Source: Adiantum capillus-veneris (lineage: Eukaryota > Streptophyta > Polypodiopsida > Polypodiales > Pteridaceae). Taken from it: a DNA stretch of 64,000 nucleotides. Numbering within the stretch: the first letter of the stretch is position 1; the number at the start of each line of letters is the position of its first letter. Location of the stretch: assembly GCA_014529385.2 (NCBI GenBank), contig CM043945.1, forward strand, positions 2,383,312 to 2,447,311, given 5' to 3'. Shown piece by piece: positions 33,190 through 47,846 of the stretch. Under the pieces are notes generated by a model. That model saw nothing but the letters and a program-made list of their open reading frames with translations, did no database searches and was not told the origin of the DNA. A program made the translations under genes and the position numbers.

Positions 33190-34380
33190 AGTCACAAGAC
33201 ACATCCAACCCTATGTGTCCGTGGACAAGCTACAACATAACAAGGGTTCAGTGAGTCCAGTCAGTCTAGATTAGAAGTGATATGGCACTTTTGTGAGTCT
33301 ATTCGTAGACCGTGCATGCCCAGTCACTTAGCGTAGATGCATATCCTCTGGTTGCACACAGCATGATCATAAGCATTCCCATCAGAATCCATCAGAATCA
33401 GTCAGGGGAATTTTCCAGTGACTTTAGCCTATTTTCCTTATTTTTGACATTTTTCACTTGTTTATTAAGTGACTTTTGTTGGAAACTGAGTAGGGCAAAT
33501 TGGGTAAGTTAATATATAAGCAAACCCAAGTTAGCACTAAATGGCAGAAGAGGCAACAGGAGCCAAGCTCAACAGGCAACTTCTCAAGCAAGAACTTGGT
33601 GGATTTCCTCCAAGCAAGGACCATCTCCCCTTGGCGTTTTTCATCACACACAAGCCACAATATCCCCTTGCCTAGCGTTTTTGCATCAGCAACCACCGCA
33701 GAAGAAGATCCCATCAGCTAGCGTTTTTGCCAACACATCAACCTAGCGTTTTTGCATGTCCCAACGTTAGCAGATTTGCAGCGTTTCAGCCACAGCAGTG
33801 CCGCGTTTTCAGCAATGAAGCACCTGCAAGATCAGCCCCGAAAAGAGTAGCAGATTCAGCCCGGAAAGACCATCAGTTTTCAGCCTTTAACACCCTCAGA
33901 TTTCAGCCTTAAACCTGCAGATTTTCAGCGTCAAAGACCCACAGAAACAGTCCCCCAAATCAGCGTTTTTGGATTGTAGCAGATTTCAGCCCATAGCATT
34001 TTTGGACAGCAGTAGAAAGATTGCAGATTCCAACCCTAGTGTCGGCCTCATCATCCCCGTCGTAGTCGTCAACATAGCCTAAACTTGCATCAATCACATG
34101 CATCAGCATTGTACCAGTTTGGGCAATCATAAGTAGACCACTCTCGTCGCCCTCGGAGGAGGGTTTTACAACGTCTCTGGTGTCGTATTTCTCTTCTCTC
34201 TCTATCTCTCGGTCTCATACACTTGCACGCACAGTGTCCATTCACTTTGTTTGTGATCATAGCACTTTCTCATTAAGAACGGAAGGCTCTCCCTTCCATA
34301 AGAACAAAAAGGAACCTTGAGCACATTATGGAGCACTCATCTTGAGCAAAGCGCAAACATTCATTCCGCTGCACCTTACA
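33190..34380 (+). repeat. Solo family C LTR
   Basis: It matches the family C LTRs over its length (ACACATCCAACCCTATGTG to CCGCTGCACCTTACA) with many differences, so it is older. No internal region is attached. The flanks share a 16-bp direct repeat CCAGTTCATAAAGTCA (33179-33194 and 34381-34396). Confidence 0.85.
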
Positions 34381-34609
34381 CCAGTTCATAAAGTCATACA
34401 ACAGAATACTGTCGGCTCACAGTATCCCTGAAACTCAAAGAGACATTAGTGACTTTAGTATCAAAAATCGAGGCATCTGTTGACAAAGGAGCGGAGTAAC
34501 TCCCCTCTTGTGCATACGTGCTCCACCAGATTTCCGGCCAAGCTGAGTTCGGGGTTCCAATTGGAATAGACTATGCTAAACCAAACGCTTCGAGGTAAAG
34601 ATTCACAAT

Positions 34610-37151
<2,542 letters not shown>

Positions 37152-37738
37152 TGTAACAGACTTGGACACTCCAAGTCAAGAATCAATCACGACAGCACAA
37201 AATAACCACTTCAAACAATTCACAAATCACAATAGATCTGCACTGGCCCGGCGGAGTTCCGTGCCTAGAGATATTGGCCCCAAAGACTGGAGTCTGGCGC
37301 CCCTTTCGGTATTTCTTTTTGTATTAATCAATCATCAAAGTACAAGAGAGCGGTTAGGGTTTCACTCTCGGACTCTGCGTCCAGATGCTCTGAGAAGTGA
37401 ATTCCCAAACCACTTATTTAAAGTTACAAGGGATGCCCAAGAGCAGAGTCCCCAAAGCTTGAAAGCAAAAGCCTGAAAGCAAAAGCTATTTTCCCTCTCT
37501 CACAGAGAGCTTCTGAAAGCAAAAGCAAATTCTCTCTCTCTCAATGAGAGCAACAAAAAGCAATTATGCCTTTCTGGCCAAAAGCTGAGATTTGCGTCGC
37601 TCAAAAATATCCCCCAAAAAAAAACCGCGATTTCCAAAAATTAGGGTTTCTGGTAGAAATTAGGTTTGCAAGAATTTTAGGGTTTCTGGCAAAAATTAGG
37701 GTTTCTGTTGTCGATAGCCACGTCATCACTTTGTGACA
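37152..37738 (-). repeat. Family B LTR of gypsy 3 (3')
   Basis: 587 bp, plus-strand reading TGTAACAGACTTGG to TTTGTGACA. It includes the shared GGCGCCCCTTTCGGTATTTC (37298) and no long CT tract. Confidence 0.88.
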
Positions 37739-38323
37739 TACCCCCCTCTTGAAAGCATTGTAATCGACCGTGATTACGCCAGCAAAACCGACAAAAGCCA
37801 TAAACCGTCTTAGCAGACACTGACTATTAGTACCTACGTACTAGGGACACACATCTAACACATTTACCAAATCGACAGTCACATCACAGGACATCACTAG
37901 ACATCACATGACATTCAACATTCATTCGGATCTTAGACCATGATTTATCGGCAATGTAGCTAGCAATCACATCTAGGTCCAATCGGGACCTCATCGATGT
38001 CCGATTGACTAACCCCTATTGAGACCATGTATATTCGAGATCAATCAGACCAAAATGTTGCAGTCATTTCATCTATCAATTCCTGCACTTAAGAGAAGTC
38101 AAGAAAAAATCAATATCATAATCAGGAATTCCATTTCATAAAGTCATCCAGCAGAATACTGTCAGCTATCAGTATCCCTGAAGCTCAAAGAGACATCAGT
38201 GACTTTAGTATCAAAATCGAGGCATCTGTTGACAAAGGAGCGGAGTGACTCCCCTCTTGTGCATCCCACTACACCAGATCTTCGGCCAAGCTGAATTTTG
38301 GGTTCCGTTTGGAGTAGACTATG

Positions 38324-40433
38324 CTAAACCAAAACATCGAGGTAAAGTTTCACAATCCGAGGAGCATCTGCTAGGTCCTCCTCCTCCATCCACTTTGCAT
38401 CAAATGCAGGAAAGTTCTTGAACTTAACCAAGAACCGCCTTCGGACTTTACCTTTCTTCGTATCGTTATGTGCCAAAATCTGTTCAGGAATAAGGATCTC
38501 CTTGTTTTCTTCCACTTCGGGTTGCTCATCAGGCTCCCCATCCTCAGGCACATCACCCTTAACAGGTTTCAAGAGACTCACATGCAATGTATTGTGAATC
38601 CTCCAAGTATCTGGTAGTTTCAATCGGAAGGAGACATCATTTATCTTGTCAGTGATCTGGAAAGGTCCGTAGTATCGCATACTAAGCTTTGGAAAAAAAA
38701 AGCCTCTCCTTTCTCTTTTTCTTTCTTAGGCGTGCCTTCTCAAAACGTATGAGCACCCAATCATCCTCCTTCAATTTCAAATCGCGACGATGGCGATCCG
38801 CTGTCTTTTTCTGTCGTTCTTGAGACTCCTACAAAGTCTCGTGAACCTTGGCAAAAGCCGTATCCAAATCTCGCGAATATTCATCCGCTTCAAATATCTA
38901 ATCTTTCGTGCTAAGGAAGGATGGAACCTTCGCAACACTTTCAACAATCTCACATGGCGTCTTCCCCGTCAAAGAGTGTATCGTGTTATTGTAGGCAAAT
39001 TCCACCAAAGGTAAGTTCTTTTCCCATTGAGTCTTCTGATCTGAGATACAAGACTTCAATAAATCTAAAATCACTGAATTGGCAATCTCACATTGCCCAT
39101 CAGTCTACAAGTGGAACGATGACGAGAACTGCAACCGCGTGCCAATGTTCTCCCAAATTGCCTTCCAAAACAAACTCATAAATCCGGGGTCTCTGTCGGA
39201 GACAATCGTCTCAGACGTGCCATGTAATCGGAAAATCATCGTGATCATTCTGTATTCTCGAGGGATAAAAAATGAAATCCATCGCAATACTTTCCCAGGG
39301 GCGGGTGGGTATGGGTAAAGGCTGTAACAATCCCTGTGCCTTATGCCTGTCAGACTTGACCTTCTGGCATACTAAGCAACTGCGCACAAATTCTTCCACA
39401 TCCTTTTTGAGTCTCGGCAAAAAGAAGTATCTCTCTACCCCTTTCATGGTGGTAGCAATGCCGCGGTGACCCGTAAAAGGTGGACAGTGGCATTCAGTCA
39501 TAACCTTTTCCCTCAACGGCTGTGTAACGCACAACATAGTCTTTTTCATCAAGTAGCCTTCCCGAAGGGAGTATCCAGCTACTGTCTCCCCATCCCGTAT
39601 CCGTGTGAAAATATCTGCAAAATCTGTATCTGTGGCATACTGATCGACCATATCCTATGATGTATCGCGGAAAGAGCCAGAACCAACGGCTTCCGAGACA
39701 AAGCATCTGCCACCACATTCTTCTATCCCTGAACATGGACAATCTGGAAGTGAAACTGTGACAAGATGTTCACCCACCGCATCTGCTTTTCCGAAAGCTG
39801 CTTCTGTGACAAGAAGTAGCGCAAACTCTGATGGTCTGTAAAGACAATAAAATCCGCTCCGAGTAGGTAATGTCGCCACTGAGTAAGAGCATGGATAACC
39901 GCCAAAAGCTCTTTCTCATATATCTGTGTTGTCATCTCCGGCCTAGAGAACAATCGGCTCTTGTAAGCAATGACATGACCTGTCACCTTCTTGCATCAAG
40001 ACCGCACCCAGACTATGACCACAAGCATCACAAAGTCAAAACTGGTCCCGTAGTCAATTTCTCTTTCAATGTCTGAAAGGCAGTCACCTCTGTGAATCCC
40101 CACGAGAAAGGGACTCCTTTCTGTGTCAAGATATGCAAAGGGGAAGCAACCTCTACAAACTTTTGTATGAACCGCTTGTAGTACGAACACAGTCCCAAGA
40201 AGCTTCCAACTTCATGGACATTCTTCCAATCGGGCCAATCACGTATAGTCTCTATCTTGGCCGAATCCACTTGCACTCCTACTGCTGAGACAAAGTGTCC
40301 CAAAAAGTGCATCTCTGAAGCAGATGATCTCTGTGTTCTGCCTCATTCGTGGAGAAAACAATGATATCATCAAAGAAAGTGCCAACAAATAGCCTGTGCT
40401 CTCGAAAAATCCTGTCCATCATCCGGTTAAATG
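38324..40433 (-). pseudogene. Gypsy 3 pol remnant
   Basis: Blocks from high to low: catalytic region LFVGTFFDDIIVFS, thumb FLGHFVSAVGVQVD and RSFLG-like GSFLGLCSYYKRFIQ, RNase [20 protein letters not shown] and DHQSLRYFLSQKQL, integrase finger CHCPPFTGHRGI with CLVCQKVKSD, MDFIFYPS with the core largely deleted, and C-terminal GPFQITDKINDVSFRLKLP with PAFDAKWMEEEDLADAP. It is somewhat better preserved than gypsy 2 but has frame changes and internal deletions. The same family supplies the scrap inside family E. Confidence 0.85.
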
Positions 40434-40725
40434 CACTCCAAGTCAAGATTCTACCGCGACACGACAAGAATTCACTTCAAAACAGTTCACAATTGATTCG
40501 ACACGGCCCGGCGGAGTTCCGTGCCTAGAGATATTGGCCCCAAAAACTGGCGCCCCTTTCGGTATTTCTTTTTGTATTAATCTGTTGCCAAAGTACAATA
40601 GAGCGGTTGGGTCTCACTCTCAGACTTTGCGTCCAGATGCTCTGAGAAGTGAGAGGCCAACTGCACTTATAAAGGTAGAGCCCCAAAAGCAAAAAAATCA
40701 AAAACCTTGTAAAAATAAGCATCAA

Positions 40726-40771
<46 letters not shown>

Positions 40772-40978
40772 AAATAAAGCAAGACTTGCGTAGCTTTTTC
40801 CAAGCCCACGCATCTGCTTTTCCGTACGCTGCTGCCAGCTCTTTGGCGCCGCAATTCATGGAGGGCCCGTACGGCACGCCACATCAGCATTTTCCCTGCA
40901 GTTTTCGGGCTCTGCCACCAGCAAGGAATGTGTGTATTGTGGGCACGCCACGTCACCTGTTTGTGACACTTTTCCTGC
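40434..40978 (-). repeat. Family B2 LTR of gypsy 3 (5' side)
   Basis: CACTCCAAGTCAAG through CCTGTTTGTGACA. It holds a 41-bp CT tract (40728-40768) and the shared motif (40551). Confidence 0.85.
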
Positions 40979-41387
40979 TAGAATTACGGCGACACAGAGA
41001 GGACTTAATATATAGGATGAGGTACTCCAGGCGGGAGCCCATCCAAAGGCCAGAAGCAAACTACTTCCAAAGCAGCCCTCCTCAGGTAGCCCGCCCTGCA
41101 TCACGTGGGACTCTACTAGAGAGAGCCACAAAGATCAGCAGATCCCCCAGCCCACGGCCTCCCCGCAGATTACGTCGCCGATTAGTCTGCCACCGACATA
41201 TCCAAGCTATCATTGGGAGATACAGAGCGACTCCAACGAGGTTCTTCACAGAGCATGAGATTGATATCATGCTACAGAGACCCATGAGAGAGTTCATGTG
41301 ATGACAAAGGACAGGACCAGGCCCAATAGGACACCCCCTATACCGGCCGCCTCGAGCTCAGCAGGCTGCCCTTATACCAGCCCACCC

Positions 41388-41422
<35 letters not shown>

Positions 41423-41559
41423 CTCCCCCCGCATCCTTATTTTATTGGTTGTCTTTACTTCAATACATTGTTTTTGTATTGGACACTTTGACACACCTGA
41501 TGAGGATGTAATGTATTGGTCTCATAGGTCTTTTCAGCCTTTTGTAGACGTTAATAAAC

Positions 41560-41646
<87 letters not shown>
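40979..41646 (+). mobile_element. Non-LTR element 3' end with poly(C) and (CT)n tail
   Basis: An Arg/Pro-rich open frame (to about 41301) that I do not recognise, then a run of 31 C (41389-41419). The 3' end GGTCTCATAGGTC...GTAGACGTTAATAAACATTT is followed by a pure (CT)n tail (41563-41646). The terminal block matches the (CT)n-tailed LINE and ORF1-only elements of this window. Its 5' side is cut by the family B LTR. Confidence 0.6.
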
Positions 41647-41648
<2 letters not shown>

Positions 41649-41994
41649 ACCCCGATGGAGAAGAGGAGCTACACAGTTTTGAAGGAGGCTACAGCAAAGG
41701 ATTTGAGCCATACTTTTTCGTCGTCCAGAGTGCAGATGAAGATGGATCTCTATGAAGATGGATCTCTACTTCCCTCCCATATTGTCTACACATTGTACTG
41801 CTTAGTTCACACATTTCACGCCTTTCACTTTCACACCTATCAGCTTAGTTTAGGATTCCGCACTATTTATATTTTGTTATCCTAGTTTAATTTATTTTGT
41901 TAATCTGACTCTGTATCAGATACACCGCATTGTAACTTTCTGGTCTCATAGGTCACTTTGGCCTTTTGAAGACATTAATATAACATTTCATTTC

Positions 41995-42064
<70 letters not shown>
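41647..42064 (+). mobile_element. Short (CT)n-flanked non-LTR 3' end
   Basis: 354 bp between two (CT)n tracts. It ends GGTCTCATAGGTCACTTTGG...GAAGACATTAATATAACATT followed by TTCATTTCATTTCC and (CT)n (42001-42064). No protein domain is seen; a duplicated AGATGGATCTCTA phrase lies near 41740 and 41758. It is a 5'-truncated or SINE-like member of the same tail family. Confidence 0.6.
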
Positions 42065-42067
<3 letters not shown>

Positions 42068-42179
42068 CTTCAAAACCCCTTATAAGGGAACAAGTAGCTT
42101 GTCGATTGCCTCAGCCTATCTTTTTTTTTTTTAATATTCATATCGTCATAGTGTTAACAAGCCGAACTCCAAATGTAAC
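42065..42179 (-). other. Sequence past ATG4 exon 4
   Basis: A donor GTTACATTTG follows CAACAG at 42180. The stretch has a T-run and then meets the (CT)n tail of an inserted element, as expected for an intron with a mobile element in it. Confidence 0.5.
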
Positions 42180-43682
42180 CTGTTGTACTTGATGAGGATC
42201 CAAATAGATGACTTGATCTCCTTGCACACCAACCAGATACGTGGATGCTCCTGGTTTTCCACCAAGTATTCCAAGACTTTGTGGAAATGTGAAAGTCTCA
42301 GATAGTAATGGGAAATATCTGTAGTAACAAAAAGACAAGACCACATTGAATCGAAGTCTTTAACATAATATTCCACACAATTCAATGACAAAACAAGCAT
42401 GCTAGTACCTTGGGTTAACTTTATTCAAACCAAGAACAAGCGGAATAAGTAGCAGCAAAGCACATGCTTCTCCAGCAACCCCTCCCCACCCACTGCAAAT
42501 TTCTGAGACAACATCAATGCAGATGCATGGAGCTCCACCTCTTTCACCTTCCACATTGCCAGATACAACATGAATTGCCATAGGAGAGGTAGTTTTATCA
42601 TTGCTCCTCACAAGACTATATTTTCCAGCCAAGCCAACAAGGGCCTCTAAAGATCGGCACATAGCGTAGGGGCCCAGCCAAGAACCTGCTACCAATCCGT
42701 AAGGACCTCCATTTCTAACAATGTTGTGTATTGAGTAGGGGCAAGAGGGAATATCTCCAAAGCATTGCAAAATCTCCAAGTAAACCCGTAAAGTGGACTG
42801 CATCACCAAAATGGGACCAACTCTTATAAGCTTATCCCTGCAAGAATTAAAAACACCATACATTACTCCCTTTTCAAGCTTCCCCCATCTACTTCTTCCC
42901 CAAGTACTCCCAAAATTTTGCTAGAGTACCCTTAGAAGAATGATACGTGCAAACCCAGATTGTTATTTTGCAAATCATCCACTCATTAATAGAAAATCAC
43001 GTGAGTGACATAAGTTGCGACACCTACATCAGATCTTTGCCAGCTCCTGCCTAGATAGTGGCAAATGAGGGCCTACAAAAAGAGATTGCAACATTGTCCA
43101 TTGGAACCCAGAATGTGAAGGAGAACTTAAGCAAATTCAAAGTTAAGCATTAATCACCTGAGCAAGCAGCATTTGCCCACTTCGGATCATGCACCCCCAG
43201 CCAGCATCAGTAGTCAGTTTAGTGCCCGTAATTGCTTGAAAACCTGGAAATTTATTAGAAAAACTGCAAGAATAAATAGGTTGCGTAATATCATTATTGT
43301 GGCAAAAACTAAGAAAATGCCAATTTTGTTCCACACCTTTTCTATAAGAAATCCAAATGCAAGAGTGAAAATCTGCTTCAAATTGCTTGTAGATTTCAGC
43401 ATGCTCTTCTGCATTAGATAGAGGGTAATAGACACCAAGGAGCCAAATAGAGTGTATGGATGAGGAGGTTGAAGGGGCCCAGCGACAGCCAAACACTCGT
43501 TCTTGCAGGCGGCGCACTGGATCCATAGGCGATGCCCTCCTCAGGGCTGCATTCCACCGGACACGAATATTCCCTCTCAACCCGCAATCACTACTACATG
43601 CCATATGGCTTTGGAGAAGTGCCCATGCACGATTAGTGATCGCAGACCAAACTGAAATGGAACTCCCCGCGCTTTCGCTCAT
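42180..43682 (-). CDS. ATG4: ATG4 cysteine protease, four exons seen, C-terminus missing
   Basis: ATG4 trims ATG8 and later frees it from lipid during autophagy in the cytosol. Exon 1 (43682-43337) ends with IHSIWLLGVYY and ISYRK. Exon 2 (43243-43158) holds the catalytic Cys in TDAGWGCMIRSGQMLLAQ. Exon 3 (from 42837 or 42830 to 42409) has GPYGLVAGSWLGPYAMCRS, VVSGNVEGERGGAP and PLVLGLNKVNP. Exon 4 (42318-42180) has TFPQSLGILGGKPGAST and the catalytic Asp/His in YLDPHQVQ. Introns of 93 and 90 bp with GT...AG join exons 1-2 and 3-4 in frame. The usual acceptor TTGCAG before exon 3 leaves the frame off by one; AAG seven bases later keeps it. The normal last 80-100 residues are not found, and a (CT)n-tailed insertion lies 115 bp past exon 4. 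It may be a real gene with a long intron or a truncated copy. The start ATG is a choice; the frame is open further upstream. Confidence 0.85.
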
Positions 43683-46600
43683 CTTCAATGGAGGTCCATT
43701 GTCAACGTTTGCGATGGGCAACACATCGTCTGCTATTGTAAACCCATTATCAAGAGGTCAAGATCTCTGCTCTGAAGTATCGATGGGTCTTTGCAACGAT
43801 CTTCTGGTACCACACACTTGCACTACGATCTAATGTCAAAAGGCGTTGCTGGTTGGGACTTGGAACGTGTAGCAGTCGTAGAAAATGTTCTTCCTAACAA
43901 TTAATAAATGCAGAAATTCCATCATCGAAATATGCAGGCACGATTTTTTGTACCAAATCACACATATCCCATATCCTATGCCAGGTCATACAAACGTCCG
44001 TGAGCGTTACCAGGGTCGTTTGGCCGCACTCGAGCCCAAGAGCCAAGTCACGGACCAAGCTAGCTCCTTTGGACAACAGGCAAGCACGATTTTAAACAAG
44101 GTGAGAAGTCTTGTTGAAGTTACGGACCAGTTAAAGTTATGGGGAGTAGGGTAAAGGGGCAAGTAAGGGAACGCCTAACTTGGGGAGCTTCGATCTTCTT
44201 CCTTGGAGCTCAATTTTGAGCACAGAGTAGCTCATTGCATTTGTCTTGACATGAGGTTTCATGAAAACAATTTTTGAGTTTGTTAAGTTTCGGATCCGAG
44301 ATTTAGGGCACCATTTTCGAAATCACGTGTAACAAAATTGGGGGCCAAAGAGAACACCCATCAAAGCCTAAAAGAGTACATTGCAACCACAAAGGCTTGA
44401 AACCACACGCTAGCCAATAGAACAATACAATTTCAAACAAGGTAGCCGTTTCACCTTTCCTTTTTGGTGCCACAGTTGGTCCCTAAACAATACAATCGAG
44501 GGGTTGGACTGTCTTAGTTTTGGGGGCCATCACGTTATTGGCCCCTTTACCCTAGATCTTAATGAATGCTTACAATCACATGTCATTTTATTTTGTATTG
44601 TCCATTATACATAGTGCACATATAATCACAAATGCCTCATATGTTATGAAGGGCTCCACATAAAGAATAAGGTGAAAGGATAGGGCTTGCCAAAAACCTT
44701 TTTCTTAATCGAAGGAAATAAGGGAAGACTTCAAACTTTTTCGATCTTTAGGTCAAAATTTGAAGCATTTGCTAGTAACTACGCTAAAAGTCATTATATT
44801 TTGCTATATTTTTTAAAAGCAAACTTGAAATCTACTCATGATTTTGCAATTTTAGTCGGTTAAAATGCAGGTCACCCCATTTTTTGGTTTGAAGAAGGCC
44901 ATAGGGGGGTGGTGGAGAAATGGTGCAATTTTTGAGCCGTTGATGCATTATAGCTTCTTTTTAAATTGTAAATGGGTCCTTCCATCATTGTAATTTGGCA
45001 CCTTCATTTAAAGCTTCCTTGACTTCTTCTTTGTTTTTGTTTTTTTTTAACTACCTAAAAAAACCTTTAAAAACAAAGCATTAGAAGTACATTCATAGAA
45101 TTTTGATCCTATGATGTGAAATAATGCAATATTTTAATTTGTAAAAGAATCTTTTCATTTAAGACCTCTTAAAAGAACATTTCACCCAAAAAAGATTTTA
45201 CTCTTATTAAACCTACCTTTTCTTGAGAAATTATTTTATTATTATCTATGCTTATTAAATCTACTTTTTAGTTTGTAATGGGGCCTCTTTATTTTGTTGT
45301 TTTATTTTACTTTTTTACTTTATTTTATTTTAAAATGCCAATGTGATCTTTTCACCTTGTTTAAGTGGGCCCATCGTAACAGACAAGGCATGATCTCTAC
45401 TACGTCTTTATGGAGTTTGGAAAAAATAAGTGTCATCTTAAGGGTGATTCCATCTACGTAGATGTGTGTGCATTTGTGTGTGGGGGACTTGGGACAAAGG
45501 AAAATTGCATTTTCCATATCCATAATCCGTCGTCGAAGGCAGTGGTGGGGCCATACCGATCGGTAGGTCGGTTTGGAACCACTAGTTTCTAACGCCTATG
45601 TCACATTAGGGCATGCGAAAAACGTTTATTCTCTTCCCAACCAATCAACACATGTCACACCGAGACGTTGTCCATGTTTTCCAGCTTAGTTGGTCATCCA
45701 GCTCAACAGGGCACTTTTTCCAAAAGTGTATCGATCTCCCATGCCCGCCCAACTTGAATCCCAAGACTAATCCTGTAGTTTGATTGGACGCGTAGCAACT
45801 TTTCTAATTTCTCGCACGCACTCAATGTGACAGATTTGTGTTGTGATCCAAACTCTTCTCACGCAAGGGCATGATGGTCATGGTCATTCAACTCATGATG
45901 GGCAGACGGCCCAGTGTGAAAGGGGCCTAATGATGTGTGTATATGGACAATACAATTCTATATTAAAACAATACAATTGCACAACTGATTAAGACCTACT
46001 TCCGATAAATCTTTCCCCAAAATTATGTGAAAGCTTTTATTTATTCACAACGCTCACTAGGAGCTTTGTGGGAGCTCTAAACTAGAACTCTAAGTGGAAA
46101 AGGTACCCTATTGAAGTAAAAATATTATATTTACAATGAAGGAGAGAGAGTCATTATGTAGGCTGCTATTGTAAGGAGTTTTAAAGCTGAATCAGAGTCG
46201 TTATGTAGGTTGCAATTTATGAACAAATATTGCTAGGAGTTTTAAAGCAGAAGCTAAAAAAAACTAACATTATAAACTCTCTATCTCACTTATTAATGTA
46301 CAACAAAGTAGAAATGCTCTATCTAGCACACTGAACTCCACTGCTTAACAAAAGCTATCATGCTACCTGCTAGATTGATCTTGAATGTGCTAGAGCGCAT
46401 CAAGAAACTCTCTTGTGACAATCACACTTTTAGAGTAGATATAGAGAATGATTTATGGAAGTGCAACATGTCATTTACCATAGCATCAAGAAGATATGTA
46501 GTTATCACAATACTTTTGAAACTCTGATTTTCACTTGCTTTGAAATCTCAAAAACCTTCATACACTTATGAAATAATATGCAAAATGGACCATCGACTAT

Positions 46601-47408
46601 TTTATAAACTCTGCTAGATATTTGAATGTAAATCAATTGAGATTAAATTATATAGGATAAAGAGCAAGCAAACTTAAGATTCCGCTTCAATAATCTTGTC
46701 TCTTTTTGTATCCAAGGATTTTGATTTGCTTCTAGTGGCTTTTGCAACAAATCGCGATGTTCAAAATTACTCTAAATTGGTACCAAAGTAGGGAAATCTA
46801 AAGCAGATAGTGCGTTCTCACAATCTAAGAGAGTCCTAATGTTTTTGCTAGCATGCATAACAATGTGACCATTGTCAGTAATCCTTTTAATTTTGTTATG
46901 ATCGTCCTCTCGATCAGTCACAAAAGATAACTAAAAAGAACATATTTAGTTCAAAAATTTCATATACTAGTTGAATGTAAAAATATGTCTAGAAGGAGCT
47001 CTTTTGATACTTACGATAGCTTGATTGTTAGGTGTGGGACCGTCTACAACTAAAAGCTTTTCTCATGTGAAAGAAGTATCAATGTCTAATTTTTCATTCT
47101 TAAAAAAAAAACATTGAAAATCAACTTCTTCATGATGTACCAACTTATAATGTATTGTTATTAGTGCTTGGACAAGTGTTGAAAGATCCAAATTCAATTT
47201 TTAAAGACATTAATTTCTTCTTTTTTTAAAAAAAATCCTTTAAAACATTGAAAATCAACTTCTTCATGATGTACCAACGTATAACGTATTGTTATTAGTG
47301 CTTGGACAAGTGTTGAAAGATCCAAACTCAATTTTTAGAGACATTAGTTTCAAAATAAGCATGTATAACTTGTTTCTCGTAGAGAAAAGTGTAGCAACTC
47401 TATAACTA

Positions 47409-47410
<2 letters not shown>
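43683..47410. other. AT-rich region upstream of ATG4
   Basis: 3.7 kb. The first 150 bp may hold ATG4 5' untranslated sequence or another exon (frame open to about 43770). The rest is low-complexity, AT-rich DNA with no protein, LTR or LINE motif that I can recognise. It is the longest stretch in the window without clear transposon signatures. Confidence 0.5.
47111..47351 (+). repeat. 134-bp tandem duplication
   Basis: ACATTGAAAATCAACTTCTT at 47111 repeats at 47245. The copies differ at a few bases (TTATAATG against GTATAACG). Confidence 0.85.

Positions 47411-47495
<85 letters not shown>
47411..47495 (+). repeat. (CT)n tract before ORF1-only copy 1
   Basis: About 42 CT units directly before the copy 1 sequence. 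Confidence 0.97.
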
Positions 47496-47497
<2 letters not shown>

Positions 47498-47846
47498 CTA
47501 TCACTTGTCTGCACAATAGTAGCCCTAACCTATCGCATGTCTGCATAGTCTCCCCTGGGGTGAGGGGTAGACCCATGGGGAGGGGCATTAGACTCTCTCA
47601 ACATTGCCCCGCCATCACCAGAATGTGGAGACCATCTACTGCATCGTCCTATTTCAACGTGCAAACATCATCAGCAGCAACTTCGGTGAGCTACATGATG
47701 CCAAGCCTGGCCCTGATTTAGTGAGTTGCAGACCACTTATGCCCCAGGGTTGCAGACGGTCTATACGAGCCACAAACCTTTTGAAACACCAATTTTAACC
47801 TTAACCTTTTTCCCATAGCCACGACCTACACAATCGTCAAGTAAGG

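Larger units (their letters stand above)
37152..40978 (-). mobile_element. Chromodomain gypsy element 3, 5' part deleted
   Basis: Minus strand. The 3' LTR is 37152-37738 with the purine tract AAGAGGGGGGTA behind it, pol remnants run to 40433, and a 5'-side LTR covers 40434-40978. The interior jumps from mid reverse transcriptase (FNRMMD) straight into the LTR, which lacks its first 15 or so bases. Gag, protease and the reverse transcriptase start were lost in one deletion. The two LTRs are different variants of family B. Confidence 0.8.

Noticed and set aside
41298-41885. 195-codon frame with a poly-Pro run
   Set aside because: The Pro run is the C31 homopolymer and the Leu-Ser run is the CT tail; the rest has no domain.
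43833-47410. A second host gene upstream of ATG4
   Set aside because: AT-rich with short frames only; no exon-like stretch with consistent splice sites was found.
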